Below are positions 1 through 11,562 of a DNA stretch of 64,000 bases, in pieces. The notes below the pieces were generated by a model. That model made no database searches, had not been told where the DNA came from, and was given only the letters and a program-made list of their open reading frames with translations. Position 1 is the first letter of the stretch. Every line of letters begins with the position of its first letter. This DNA comes from Ehretia macrophylla. Its lineage: Eukaryota; Streptophyta; Magnoliopsida; Boraginales; Ehretiaceae. Made by a program: the position numbers and the translations under genes. Location of the stretch: the NCBI GenBank assembly GCA_037974665.1, contig CM075764.1, positions 79,066,325 through 79,130,324 on the forward strand, read 5' to 3'.

Positions 1-295
1 TCGTTTGCTATATCTCACAGTCATAGTGACATATTATGGCTAAGAGTATTATGTGATGGACTTAAGCTTGGCTATTGGTGAAAAAGTTTCCTCATAATTG
101 ACCCCTTTCTTTCTGAGTGTACCTTTTCACCTTTGTCATTCACTTGCATCATGGAGCCTTATTACATACATATAACAAATAATATGAGAGAAATATACAT
201 GCTCATAATGAATGCACTGATTTATTAACTGAATAATATCCCCTATACTAAGATGTCTTAATGTTAGTGGTCTTTAGGGCATATAATTCCCAACA
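1..295 (-). mobile_element. Copia-type LTR fragment (5' end of an LTR, minus strand)
   Basis: Read on the minus strand, this stretch begins TGTTGGGAATTATATGCCC at base 295, the usual start of a group of plant copia LTRs, and runs off the left edge of the window. A related LTR start (TGTTGGGGATATGCCC) is at 52702 on the plus strand. No purine tract or primer-binding site is visible next to base 295, so it cannot be said whether this is a 5', 3' or solo LTR. Confidence 0.5.
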
Positions 296-748
296 CAAAA
301 GAGGCACGATATTTGGGGAATCAACCGTAGAGGGAGTCTACGTCCCTTCGCTAATGGAGGTTACACACGCCGGTGTTGTCACAAGTGTCTGCTCCCTCAC
401 CTCAGTGGTCTATGCCTAGGCATTGATGGCTTCATCACTTGTAGAGGTATTCACTGTGTTTAGGGCCAGATCCTTAGTGAATCTCTAAGGGCTTCGCACC
501 AGGGGACTAGAGCTAGCGTCGATAGTAGTATGTTGACGCTTCGTAGCTTACTTTGCTCGCGGATGTTGGCTTGGACAGGGGACGCACGAATCAGTTCTGT
601 CAAGTTAGTTTGTTGACGGTCCAGAACCTCTTGGATTGAGCAGTTAACGACATTATCAGCCATTCCGGTGCCTACCTAGGGAAATTTGTGAGTACCTATA
701 TCAGGCAATAGGAATGAGATACCTCCCAAAAACTTGATGGATGCTTAA
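296..748. other. Unassigned repeat-derived flank
   Basis: This segment lies between the LTR fragment and the SIRE-type element. It contains an open frame on the minus strand (663 down to 460, 67 codons) with no motif I recognise. Because the sequence just beyond the other end of the SIRE element (from 11563) reads like Athila-type gypsy DNA, this segment is probably the continuation of that host element. I see no gene here. Confidence 0.3.
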
Positions 749-753
749 CTTAG

Positions 754-2061
754 TGTTAGGCAAATATACTTAAGAGGAGGGGTGAATTAAGAATTTAGCT
801 AATGACTACCAATTAAAAAATTCAATATAAACAATTTATAGCACACAAATTATCAAACACGTAGAGTACACAATAATGAAAGCATAGAACTAAAAGGGAT
901 AGAATGCGAACACAATGATTTACGATGGTTCGCTAATCTATATCCACCACCCATACCTCCCCTTAGGATTTTCTCTAGCTCGACTAGATGTGCTTCTTCA
1001 CAAGTTGGTGAAACACAAACTAACAATACAAGTTCTCTTGAGTCCACAAGAGTAGTACAAGCCTCTTCACTCATTTGAATCCGCAAAGAATATTTCTTAC
1101 TCATACTATACAATGAATCACTCAAAGCTATAGATCTAGAGTATTTATCTTACAATAGCAATAGAATAAATGTTGAGTACAATATCTTTCTTCAAGAGTA
1201 AATGAATACAATTGAATGCTCAATATTTGCAAGTTAAAGCTCAAGATGTGTGAGCAATGTGTTTTTGAAAATCTAAAAGATTTGGAACAATTGTTTATAG
1301 TTGGAAGAGGTGATTTTTGCAAATGGGGTGTTTGAAAATATATAGAAACAAAAGCCAACGGTTTGCAACGCCTATTTTTTCAAAACACCTGCTCCATCCG
1401 GTCGACCGGGTAGTCGCCTGGATGGTCACTCGGATCACACTACCGGGCGAGTCACCAAGGGTCCGGTAGACCGGATGGTCGCCCGAATCAACCAATTCCT
1501 TTTGTTCAGACTCACTGCCGGGCGAGTCACCAAAAGGTCCGGTCGATCGGGTGCTCGACCGGATGACTCGTTTTGAATGCAAATTGAAACATTGAAAGTC
1601 CAAAACGATTTTCTCAAAAACCAATAATCATAACAGTCTTTTAAGGATGAGGTTTTCAAGTAAAAAACATTTATAAAAAACTCTTATAAATATTTAAAAA
1701 CGATTTTATAAATCAAGAGTTTAAAACAATGTTTCTTTGAGCTTTATCGAGCATATCAAAGACATTCGACATTTCATTTGCCGGTACCTCTTATGACACC
1801 ACGTATCCTCTTATGACTCTCTCTTTATCTTCGAATCTTCGAGTCTTGACCAAGATCAATTCTTACTTCTTTGGCACTTTAAGACTTCGTCTCTTGCATT
1901 TGAATAAGAATGTGCTAACCGTTTCTTCATGCATGATCATCTTCCATTCTATGACTAATGTTAACCATATATAACTTAACAAGCATGATTAGTCAATTAG
2001 TAAACATTTGATTAAGATTTAGTTATCATCAAAATATGAGATTAACACCCTTAGACTAACA
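754..2061 (-). repeat. 3' LTR of the SIRE-type element
   Basis: 1308 bp, bounded by TGTTAG and CTAACA. It aligns along its whole length with 10236-11557 with scattered substitutions and small indels. It contains a GC-rich cluster (about 1393-1570) of GGTCGACCGG-like palindromes that stands out from the AT-rich surroundings. Open frames across it are by-products and not genes. Confidence 0.92.
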
Positions 2062-2078
2062 ATTACCCCATTTTTTAT
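2062..2078 (-). other. Polypurine-tract region of the SIRE-type element
   Basis: On the minus strand the bases just before the 3' LTR read AAAAAATGGGGTAAT, a purine-rich run in the position where plus-strand priming occurs in LTR retrotransposons. More G-runs on the minus strand occur upstream (around 2168, 2208, 2280 and 2337, each seen as CCCC or CCCCC on the plus strand) in the untranslated stretch 2079-2558. That stretch holds no coding sequence. Confidence 0.55.
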
Positions 2079-2558
2079 GATGACAAAATCTTACACAATT
2101 ATCGCATAATGAAAATGAAAAGCAAGAACCAAGTAATATAAGCATGATCACACCATAAATGGAAGGTTCCCCCTTACTTAGTGCATATATTTTCCTTCAA
2201 GCAAAAATCCCCCTCACTCAATGCATATTTTCAAATCTTAACACAAAGGCATATATCGTCAAACATATGCATATTTCTCTCCCCTTTTTTGACATCATCA
2301 AAGGAGCTGAGTAAAAATTGGAGGAATAATAATACTCCCCCTGAGTATATGTACAATTAATCCACAAGTAAAGCAATGACACAAGAAGTAGGCATTTTGC
2401 ACAAGCTTAACACAAGAAGCATAACAAAAAAACAATATCATCTTGAGTTAAACTGAAAACATTGGAAAGTTTAAACAAACTAAAGCATTAGGTTTTGGAA
2501 AACATAAAGAAAGATGTGTATGAAAAGTTTTTTTTTTTAAAGCTTAGATAGTTAAACT

Positions 2559-3831
2559 TTAGTCTTCTTCCCCATCAGGCTCACCCTCCTTATCAGCCTC
2601 ATCATCTAGCTTATCTCGGTACACCTGACACTGAGGTTGAGGTGGAACATATCGATAGTCTGGAGAAACATGAGGGATTACACCATTCTCCTGAATCCAA
2701 GTAGTATAATTGTCAGCCTATTTATGCAAGTTATGAACTTGAATACGAACAGTCTTCATATCTTCTTGAGTTGTGCTCCCTAAAGAATTGATTTGCTTAC
2801 GTAGTGACTTCCCCTAAGCATTGATCTTTCTGTTCATAGAAGTTTGCATTTGACTCAATGCTGCAATTAATCTATCAGTATCAGACAGATGAGCAATAAG
2901 AGTAGTAGATGGAGGCAAATGTGATCCAGAACCAACACCACTTGATCCACCAAGAGGATCTCCCCTATGTTTGGTTCTTTGCTCAATCCTTATTAGATCC
3001 TCATACGAATCATCCTCATTATCACCACTACCCAAAGCAAAGACCTCACCATTTACAAGCTCAAGCTTCATACGCATAATAGAACCACTATCAAGCAAAT
3101 AGGTCCTAGTAGACACAGTTTCAAACTGACCCGGGGAAGGAACATCCAAGAGCAAAAACATATGACACAAAGGCATTCCATAAGCAATCATATTTTTAGC
3201 CATTTTTGTATGAGACATATGTTCAACCATGATGTGTGGAAGATTAATCTTGGTGAGGTTTTACATGAGATACATGAGATAACCGGTGAAAAGAGGAATT
3301 GAACCATCGTTGACCTTCCTAGGCATAATAACTTCCATAAGAATGTAAATCATAAGTCGTTTTTCCAAAGATATTTGATTCTTATATGGCTTGACCCCCT
3401 CAGATTTTCCAGATCCTTCCCACAAAAATGCTATAACACTTTCTTGTACAGTTGTTGGAAGAAAATCAATGCCTTTGCTAGAATAAGATTTCATAACTCT
3501 ATTTGGAATATCTAACAAACTAGCAATTGTGCTTTCTTTAAGAGTAACAATATTGTCATTTACTCTACTATGCAAAGCACCATTAACTAATTCAAGATTA
3601 GCATAAAACTCTTTAACCCAACTAGTACAAGCCATATTTTCAAGTTTCAATAATGGAGTCCAACCTTGAAATTCAATCAACTCAAGAATTTTAGTACCTT
3701 GAAGTAGAGAAGCATCCTCTTTTTTTACCCCACATGATGGGTTGCTTTGGATAATCATCAAGAGTTGTCCATTATCTTGATGAACTTGATGTAAAGGTAG
3801 TTTTTCTCTTCTTGTCTTGTCTAAGAGCCAT
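2559..3831 (-). pseudogene. Additional ORF between pol and 3' LTR; plant 'putative transposon protein'-like, broken
   Basis: A coding-like stretch in the same sense as pol. A start at 3831 gives MALRQDKKRKTTFTSSSSR followed by a stop. After a frame change near 3775 one frame runs to a stop at 2559, interrupted only by in-frame stops at 3261, 2814 and one further on (HK*ADNYTT). Motifs WVKEFYANL, then LLDIPN, SLEKRLMIYIL and MIAYGMPLCHMF, resemble the family called putative plant transposon protein (Transposase_32-type), which I recall from other plant retrotransposon-linked ORFs. The C-terminal third is Ser/Gly-rich, then probably coiled coil, then an acidic tail. SIRE elements often carry an extra, sometimes envelope-like, ORF here, but I see no signal peptide or transmembrane segment. 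Function unknown. Confidence 0.65.
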
Positions 3832-4121
3832 GAAGAATGGAAACACTTGAATAATGGAGTTAGGGTTTTGAAGATTTGAGAGTTTAAAGAGAGAGCTTTT
3901 GAGAGAAAATAAAGTTGGTTTGAAGAGAAGAAGAGAAAAATGAGTTTAGAAGGTCAAAAAATCGGGTTTAGGAACCCTAGTCGCGCTGATCCGGTCGACC
4001 GGATCAGCAACCACTCACCTGGACAATCGCCCAACAGTGACTTGGTTCCGGGCTAGTGGTTCGGGCGACTCACTCGCCCGGATGCCCGATTTTTTGCATA
4101 ATTTTGACAGTTTTGAAGGTT

Positions 4122-7100
4122 TTAGCTAAGCTTTTGCATGTCCATCTCATGCCCAATGGTACAAAATTGATTTTCACACGAGCGTTTAGTAAAAATATCA
4201 GCAAATTGATGTGATGTATCAACAAATTCAAGTACAACATCACCCTTTTGCACATGATCACGTATGAAATGATGTCTAATTTCTTTGTGCTTAGTCCTAG
4301 AATGCTGGATTGGATTTTTAGTGAGATTAATAGCACTCATGTTATCACATCTAATGGGTACATGATCATATTCAAGGCCATAGTTAAGCAAGTTTTGTTT
4401 CATCCACAAAATTTGGGCAACACAATTTCCGGCAGATATATATTAGGCCTCAGTTGTGGATAATGCAATACTATTTTGCTTTTTACTTGACCATGAGATT
4501 AAAGATTGACCTAGAAATTGACAACTACCACTAGTGCTTTTTCTATCAATCTTGCATCCTACATAGTCAGCATCAGAATAACGTATTAGTTTAAACGAAG
4601 TGCCCTTGGGATACCAAAGACCTAAATCAATCGTGCCTTTAAGATACCTAATGATTCTTTTTACTGTATTTAGGTGCGATTCTTTAGGATTGGATTGAAA
4701 ACGAGCACATAAGCACACAACAAACATGATATCGGGTCTAGAGGCAGTTAAATATAGAAGACTTCCGATCATACCTCGATACTTCTTTTTATCAACTGAT
4801 TTACCTGTATCATCTTTGTCTAGCTTGGTTGATGTTCTCATTGGTGTGCTAATTTCTTTAACGGTCTCAAGCCCGAACGTTTTGATAAGTTCCCTTGTGT
4901 ACTTGGCTTGATTAATGAAAATACCCTCATTTGATTGCTTGATTTGCAGTCCAAGGAAGAAATTCAATTTTCCCATCATGCTCATCTCAAATTCTTTGTG
5001 CATACATTTAGAAAAATAATCACAAAGGGATTCATTAGTAGTACCAAAGATAATATCATCAACATATATTTGCACGAGTAAAATATCTTTTCCTTTCCTC
5101 TTAACAAATAAAGTTGAATCCAATTTTCCTCTAGTGAATCCATTTTCAAGAAGATATCCACTTAATCAATCATACCAAGCCCTAAGAGCTTATTTTAATC
5201 CATAAATGACTTTTTCAAGTTTAAAGACATGATTAGGTGAACTTGAATTCTCAAATCCGGGAGGTTGTTCCACATATACTTTTTCTTGAAGAAAACCATT
5301 TAAAAAGGCACTTTTGACATCCATTTGAAATAATTTGAAGTTCATAAAACATGCAAAAACAATAAGCATGCGAATAGATTCCAATCTAGCCACTAGTGCA
5401 AATGTTTCATCATAATCTATTCTTTCTTCTTGATTATAGCCTTAAGCTACTAATCTTGCCTTATTTCTAGTTACTATTCCGGATTCATCTAGTTTGTTTC
5501 TAAATACCCATTTAGTACAAATTATGGGATAATCTTTTGGTCTTTCAACAAGTTTCCAAACTTTGTTTCTTTCAAATTGATTAAGCTCTTCTTGCATAGA
5601 CATTATACAATCATCATGCAATAAGGATTCTTTCACATTTTTAGGCTCAACTTGGGAAATGAATGCAATATGCTCACAAAAAGTATTCAAGTTAGAGTGA
5701 GTTTTTACACCTTTGGATAGATCACCAAGGATTTGATCATTTGGGTAATCTTTTACAAACTTCCAACACCTTGGTCGGTCTTGATTGGTTGAAGTGGGTT
5801 GATTATTTGGTGTTGTTTGATCTTCCTTATTTGGTGTTGATAAATCCCTTGCAATAGATGTTTGTTGATCTCCTTCATTCGATGAATTATTTGGATCACT
5901 TGGAGATGCCTCATTTGCTTGACTTGATGTAGGTTGATTTTGAGTCTCAACTTGTTGAATACCTACATCATCATCATCCTTTCTAGACACAAATAGATTA
6001 GTTTCATCAAAATTCGCATGCATTGATTCCTCGACAACTAGAGTCATTTTGTTATATACTCTATATACTTTATTCCATTTTGAGTAACCAAGAAATAATC
6101 CTTCATTGGATTTAGTATCAAATTTACCAAGATGATCTTTGGTGTTCAAAATAAAACATTTACAACCAAATACTCTAAAATGTGCAACATTTGGCGTTCG
6201 CCTTTTCCACAATTTATAAGGGGTCTTATTAAGAAAAGGTCTAATTAAGACTCTATTAAGCACATAGTAAGTTGTATTAATGGCTTCACCCCAAAAAATA
6301 TGTAGGCAAGTTATTTTCTTTTAACATAGTTCTCGCCATTTCTTGTAATGTTTGGTTCTTCTTTTCTACTACCCTATTTTGATGAGGAGTTCTAGGAGCC
6401 GAAAAATTATGTTCAATGCCAAGTTGTTCACAAAAATCTACAAATGATGAATTTATAAATTCCGTACCTTGATCACTATGAATACAAGTGATTTAATAGC
6501 CTTTCTCATTTTGCTCTCTTTTGCATAATTTCACAAATTCATTGAAGGCTTCATTTTTATGGGACAAGAACATAACCCAAGTAAACCTAGTATAGTCATC
6601 TATAATAACATAAACATATCTCGATCCTCCTAAGCTAGCCACGTCCATTGGTCCGAAAAGGTCCATATGAAGTTTTTGTAAAGCTTTTGATGTGGTTACT
6701 TTGTTAATGGGTTTGAAAGATGTTTTATGTTGTTTTCCAAATTGACATGCATTACATAAATGATCTTTTTCAAATTTAGCTTTTGGAAGTCTTATTACAA
6801 GCTCTTTTCTAGAAATTTTGGAAAGTAAATCCATACATGCATGTGTTAGTATTCTATGCCACAACCAAGAGTCCTTATTCATAGTCATTAAACAATCAAC
6901 ATTTTGGTATGAAAGGCTTTCAAAATTGATGGTGTAAACATTTTCATGTCTATTTGCAATAAATAACACCTTATCCAAATTGTCATAGACAATGCAACAT
7001 GAGACTTATTCAATTCTAAAACCATTATCACATAATTGAATAACACTAAGCAAATTATGTTGCAAACCTTTCACAAGTAGCACATTATGGATAGATATAG

Positions 7101-7265
7101 AATGTTCATCACCAGTGTTACCCCTTCCAATAATTTTGCCTTTCCCATCATTTCCATAGCTTACATTTCCTTTGATTTTATTGTTGAGCTCATAGAAGAG
7201 AGATGAATATCCGGTCATGTGTCTTGAGCATCCACTATCAACAACCCAACTTCCTTCATACTTGG
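4122..7265 (-). pseudogene. Copia pol remnant: protease, integrase, reverse transcriptase, RNase H
   Basis: Order on the minus strand is the copia order. Protease: WVVDSGCSRHMTG with the catalytic DSG at 7231-7239. Integrase: 6978-6493 holds the H-H-C-C zinc module (WHRILTHA, then CNAC) and the first catalytic Asp in HMDLFGP; IHSDQGTEF follows near 6470. Reverse transcriptase: FQMDVKSAFLNG (5393-5190) and the active-site YVDD (near 5060). RNase H: SDADYVGCKIDRKSTSGS and RCDNMSAINLTKNP, ending at 4122. Stops interrupt it at LVA*GYNQEER (near 5440), GLK*ALRAWYD*LSG (near 5190-5160), TTEA*YISAG (4443) and KGY*ITCIHSD (near 6493), with a frameshift near 6290. Several stops fit C-to-T decay of CAA or CGA codons. 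It is non-functional as it stands. Confidence 0.92.
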
Positions 7266-7355
7266 TCCTTAGGGCAACCTAAAAAAGAAATAAAGGCATA
7301 CACATGTAGTCCCTTTTAGGTTCTTAAGTTTTTATTGGGTCCTTATGTGTTAGTG

Positions 7356-8785
7356 TCAAGCCCTAACACATCTAACAACCCATTTAGGCTTAACCCAAAA
7401 ACGAATTCTAGCATCTCTACCAACCATATTTCTATACTTATAATAAGAAGCAATATGACCATTCTTTTCACAATATGTGCATGATTTTTGAAAAACTTTT
7501 GATGTTGAAGCTTCATTTGAAGAGTTAGATGCTTTAACAAAATAGTTCTTGAAGAATTTTTGTTTTGTGAATGGTTCATAACCAATTCCACTTTTATCAA
7601 ACGCCATTTTTTGAGAACCAAGCATTTTATCTAAAGCTTTTTTTTCCTTTTGTAAACTTTGCTAAGCTCATATTCAAGTCTTGGACTTGTTTTTCTAAGA
7701 CTACAACTTTTTCTTCAAGTCTTTCTTTCAAAGTGAAAAATTCAACCGCTTTCTTGTGAGATGTACTAAGATATTTTTCAAGCATTTCATTCTCACTTTT
7801 CAAATCATTTCTTTCTTTTTGAAGTTCTTTAATCTTTGAAAGAGCCATTGATAAATTGTCATGCATTTCGGAGAATTTATTTTGTAGTTCCTTGAATGAG
7901 CATTCATCATCATCAAATGAACTATGAGAAGTAAAACTAGAAGATGAACATACCTCATCATCCTCTTTTGCCATGAGACATACAATGTTAGGTACTTCTT
8001 GTTCCTTTCACTTTCTCTGGCGGTTGAAGTATCATTCTTAATGCAACTAGCCTTCATGGCTTTTCCTCCTTTGGATTTGATCAATTTTGGGCAATTCACT
8101 TTTATGTGACCCGGTTTGTCACAGTTGTAGCACTTTGATTCTTCTTTTGATTTGTCTTTGCCTTTCCACCTTAAATTGTTGCTTGATGAAGTTCGTCTTC
8201 TCATCTTCTTGAATTTCATGAATTTTTTGAAGTTCTTTGCAAGAAAGGCAATTTGATCATCATCTTCATTTTCACTTTTTCTTTCATCACTTGAATGAGC
8301 TTTTGAAGCAAGTAGTGCAAGTGTTTTCTTGTTGTTCTTCTTTTTTTCTTCTCGATCTTTCTTCTTCAATTCATTACTCATGAGGGATCCCATGAGCTCA
8401 CTAATGGTGAGAGTTTTGATATTTCTTCCTTCCTCAATTGCCGTTACCTTTGCTTCCCATGGATCAGTCATACTTCGAAGCTGCTTTCCTACCATCTCTG
8501 CATTTGAGTACTCTTCCCGAGTGATTTAAGGCCATTCACAATATTGGTAAATCTAGAAAACATTTGTTCAATATTCTCATCTTGTGACATTTTAAACATT
8601 TCATATTTTTGTGTAAGCATGTTAATCCTAGTATCCTTAACTTGCTCGGTTCCTTCATATGTGACTTCTAATTGATCCTAAATTTCTTTAGCACTCTTAC
8701 ACCCGGAAATCCTATTGAATTCATTTGAGTCTAAAGCAAGATATAACATATTCATAGCTTTATAGTTTCTTTCAACAGTCTTGAA
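7356..8785 (-). pseudogene. Copia gag, C-terminal two thirds, broken
   Basis: Continues gag after an insertion. It starts near 8785 with NYKAMNMLYLALDSNEFNR, then a stop replacing Trp (8678-8680) before DQLEVTYEGTEQVKDTRI, which is typical copia capsid sequence. A frameshift near 8510 leads into a segment with a CCHC zinc knuckle, CYNCDKPGHIKVNCPK. A further frameshift near 7975 leads into an acidic, Ser-rich and then strongly coiled-coil segment (7974-7627) ending LAKFTKGKKSF. Another frame (7625-7356) has AFDKSGIGYEP and a second knuckle-like C-x2-C-x4-H motif whose last Cys is Tyr (CTYCEKNGHIASYYKYR). The long coiled-coil tail is characteristic of SIRE gag. Confidence 0.85.
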
Positions 8786-9967
8786 TGAAAGGACCATCTC
8801 AAGGATCATGGAGATAACATAGCTAATAACCAAGAAAGTTCCATGGCTAGAATTTTAAAAATTTCTATAACAAAGCTATGTACATCCATAAACCCTAGTC
8901 TTGATTTCATATGATTAACAAGGTACAAACATATATATACATCTATATATATATAAAGCATAGAGATAAACAAGGTATACCTCTTGTAGATCTTAACAAA
9001 GGAGATGAAGGATTCAAGTTCAAGCTTTGACAAAACCTCCCATAAGTGCAAGAGCCCTAGGTTGTCCACACAAGCTTGAATGTGCTTCCTTAACCACCCA
9101 AGAAGATGTGCTAGCCTACTTGGTGATCATGAATAAGCAAGATGAAGATGAAGAGCAAAACCAATTTTCTCCTCTCCTTTCTCTATGTTGGTCGAAAATC
9201 TCAAGGAAGAAGAGATATAATTTCTCTTGCTTGCAATTGTGTATCTATTGTATATTGTGTGTGTATATTGTATAATGTGTAATATCTTAAAGACAAGAGA
9301 TGGTGGATTATGACACATTTCATAATAGCCACACATCTTGTCTTGTATCAATCCTAGCCATTCAATACAACAACCAAAAGCCAAGGAGGTGATGTGGAGC
9401 TCTCCTAGCCAAGCATTTAACATCTTTCACTTTATGAGATTAATACACACACACACACACACATATATATATACATATACTTAATTAATCTTAAAGTGGT
9501 ACAATTAATTTAATCTAATCAAGATTAGTTTAAATTAAGGTAATAACTTTCCGTAATTGCACTTTGGCCCCATCACTTATAATAATTACACAATCGGCCC
9601 ATTACAAATTAACGGCCCACATTAACAACATACCTCAACCAATTATAAGCTTATTCGAAACACATTCATTTATGCTTTATTGTGTGTGACTCTCTAGATC
9701 CACAGCTAAATAGCAATGATGGAACATTAAACGACTTTAATATATTTCGGGAATATCTCTGCTATTCACAAAATACCTTCACATTCTAGAGTGACGTCTA
9801 GTAACGTATCAAGACAATTTATATGGCAATGAAGTCAAATAGGTAAATCTATTTTTAGTCACAAATTAACATACAGTTTTATCCTTGTATTAACATATCC
9901 TGATTGAGCACAGATCATGAAATGATTAAGTCTATAAACTTAATAACGATGCAAACACCTAATAGTT
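8786..9967 (-). mobile_element. Insertion within gag, probably a solo copia LTR (ends approximate)
   Basis: About 1.2 kb of non-coding DNA separates the gag N-terminus (ends near 9968) from the rest (resumes near 8785). On the minus strand it begins near TGTTTGCATCGTTATTAAG. It contains the gene-poor LTR-type phrases also seen in the LTR at 52702-55070, for example 'ggccaaagtgcaattacgg' and 'agaggtatacc'. An (AC)n/(TA)n microsatellite lies at 9445-9476. I could not find a convincing target duplication, so the ends are approximate and a fragment of a larger element is possible. Confidence 0.5.
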
Positions 9968-10179
9968 GGAATGAGAGATGACATCCATGGAAATGCTTTT
10001 CCATCTTTCATCGTGGGAGTGGTTGGTCCATTGGTGATAACTTTCCAAACTCTAATATCATTAGCAAGAATGTAGATCCTTATCCTAGTTTTCCAAAAAG
10101 AGTAGTTGGCTTCACTAAACAATGGTGGTCGGGTGGAAGATTGGCCCTCAACTATGGTAGACATAGATGTATTTGCCAT
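9968..10179 (-). pseudogene. Copia gag, N-terminal fragment
   Basis: Starts ATG at 10179 just downstream of the primer-binding site. The protein begins MANTSMSTIVEGQSSTRPPL, followed by FSEANYSFWKTRIRIYILAN and VWKVITNGPT. This is the standard N-terminus of plant copia gag (DUF4219/UBN2-type, with the conserved F-x-G/N-x-NY-x-W-x3-M/I pattern). It is cut after GKAFPW by the insertion that follows, and the rest of gag resumes near 8785 in the same sense. Confidence 0.85.
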
Positions 10180-10216
10180 TTTAATTCTCTACTAGTTGTT
10201 AGACTATATGTAGAGT

Positions 10217-10234
10217 CATAGCTCTAGATACCAC
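10217..10234 (-). other. Primer-binding site of the SIRE-type element
   Basis: Two bases inside the 5' LTR the minus strand reads TGGTATCTAGAGC. This matches the plant initiator-tRNA-Met complement TGGTATCAGAGC with one extra base. Its place between LTR and gag ATG confirms minus-strand orientation. Confidence 0.75.
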
Positions 10235-10235
10235 T

Positions 10236-11557
10236 TGTTAGGCAAATATACTTAAGAGAGGGGGGTGAATTAAGCATTTAGCTAATGACTACCAATTAAA
10301 AATTTCAATATAAACAATTTATATTGAGCACACAAATTATCAAACACGTAGAGTGCACAATAATAAAAGTACGGAACTAAAAGGGATAGAATACGAACAC
10401 AATGATTTATGGTGGTTCGCTAATCTACATCTACCACCCAAGGTTGCCTCCCCTTAAGATTTCCTCTAGCTCGACTAGATTTGCTTCTTCACAAGTTGGT
10501 GAACCACAAACCAACAATACAAGTTCTCTTGAGTCTACAAAAGTAGTAGAAGCCTCTTCACTTCTTTCAATCCACAAAGAAGATTTCTTACTTACACTAT
10601 ACAATGAATCACTCAAAGCTATAGATCTAGAGTATTTATCTCACAATAGGAATAGAATAAATGTTAAGTACTTTATCTCTCTTCAAAAGTAAATGAATAC
10701 AATTTAATGCTCTTCTTGAATGTTTAATGATTTGCAAGTTAAAGCTCAAGATGTGTGTGAGCAATGTGTTTTTGAAGATCTAAAAGATTTGGAACAATTG
10801 TTTATAGTTGGAAGAGGTGATTTTTGCAAATGAGGTGTTTGAAAATATTTAGAAACAAAAGCCAACGATTTGCAACGGCTATTTTTTCAAAACACCTGCT
10901 CCATCCAGTCGACGTAGTAGTCGCCCGGATGGTCGCTCGGATCACACTGCTGGGTGAGTCACCAAGGGTCCGGTCGACCGAATGGTCGCCTGGATCAACC
11001 AATTCCTTTTGTTTAGACTCACTGTCGGGCGAGTCACCAAAAGGTCCGGTCGACCGGATGACTCATTTTGCGTGCAAATTAAAACATTGAAAGTCCAAAA
11101 CGATTTTCTCAAAAACCCATAATCATAACAGTCTTTTAAGGATGAGGTTTTCAAGTAAAAAACTATTTATCAAAAACTCTTGTAAAGATTTAAAAACGAT
11201 TTTATAAATCAAGAGTTTAAAACAATGTTTCTTTGAGCTTTATCGAGCTTATCAAAGACATTCAATATTTCATTTGTTGGTACTTCTTGTGTTGCCATGT
11301 CTCTTCTTATGACTCCTTCTTTATCTTCGAATATTTGAGTCTTGACCAAGATCAATTCTTACTTCTTTGGCACTTCAAGACTTCGTCTCTTGCATTTGAA
11401 TAAGAATGTGCTAACCGTTTCTTCATGCATGATCATCTCTCGTTCTATGACTAATCTTAACCATATATAACTTGACAAGCATGATTAGTCAATCAGTAAA
11501 CATTTGATTAAGATTTAGTTATCATCAAAATATGAGATTAACACCCTTAGACTAACA
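10236..11557 (-). repeat. 5' LTR of the SIRE-type element
   Basis: 1322 bp, TGTTAG...CTAACA, partner of 754-2061. The GGTCGACCGG-rich cluster recurs at about 10905-11065 with some units altered or lost. The target duplication CTTAG follows at 11558-11562. Differences from the 3' LTR are spread along the length and suggest that the insertion is not very recent. Confidence 0.92.
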
Positions 11558-11562
11558 CTTAG

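Larger units (their letters stand above)
754..11557 (-). mobile_element. Full-length Ty1/copia element, SIRE/Maximus type, inactivated
   Basis: A 10.8 kb element on the minus strand. The two LTRs (754-2061 and 10236-11557) start TGTTAGGCAAATATAC and end CTTAGACTAACA, and the 5-bp target duplication CTTAG lies at 749-753 and 11558-11562. Order on the minus strand: 5' LTR, primer-binding site, gag with zinc knuckle and coiled coil, protease, integrase, reverse transcriptase, RNase H, an additional ORF, purine tract, 3' LTR. Long LTRs, a long coiled-coil gag and an extra ORF after pol fit the SIRE lineage. Every coding part carries stops or frameshifts and gag is split by another insertion, so this copy cannot make its own proteins. 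Confidence 0.92.

Noticed and set aside
460..663. A 67-codon minus-strand gene near the left edge
   Set aside because: Short, no recognisable motif, within repeat-derived DNA.
2814..3761. An envelope gene in the SIRE-type element
   Set aside because: No signal peptide, transmembrane segment or fusion-type hydrophobic stretch is visible; the motifs fit a plant transposon-associated domain better.
8781..9972. TTGAA/TTGGA as the target duplication of the insertion in gag
   Set aside because: Using it would leave the LTR without a CA end; the evidence is too weak to fix the junctions.
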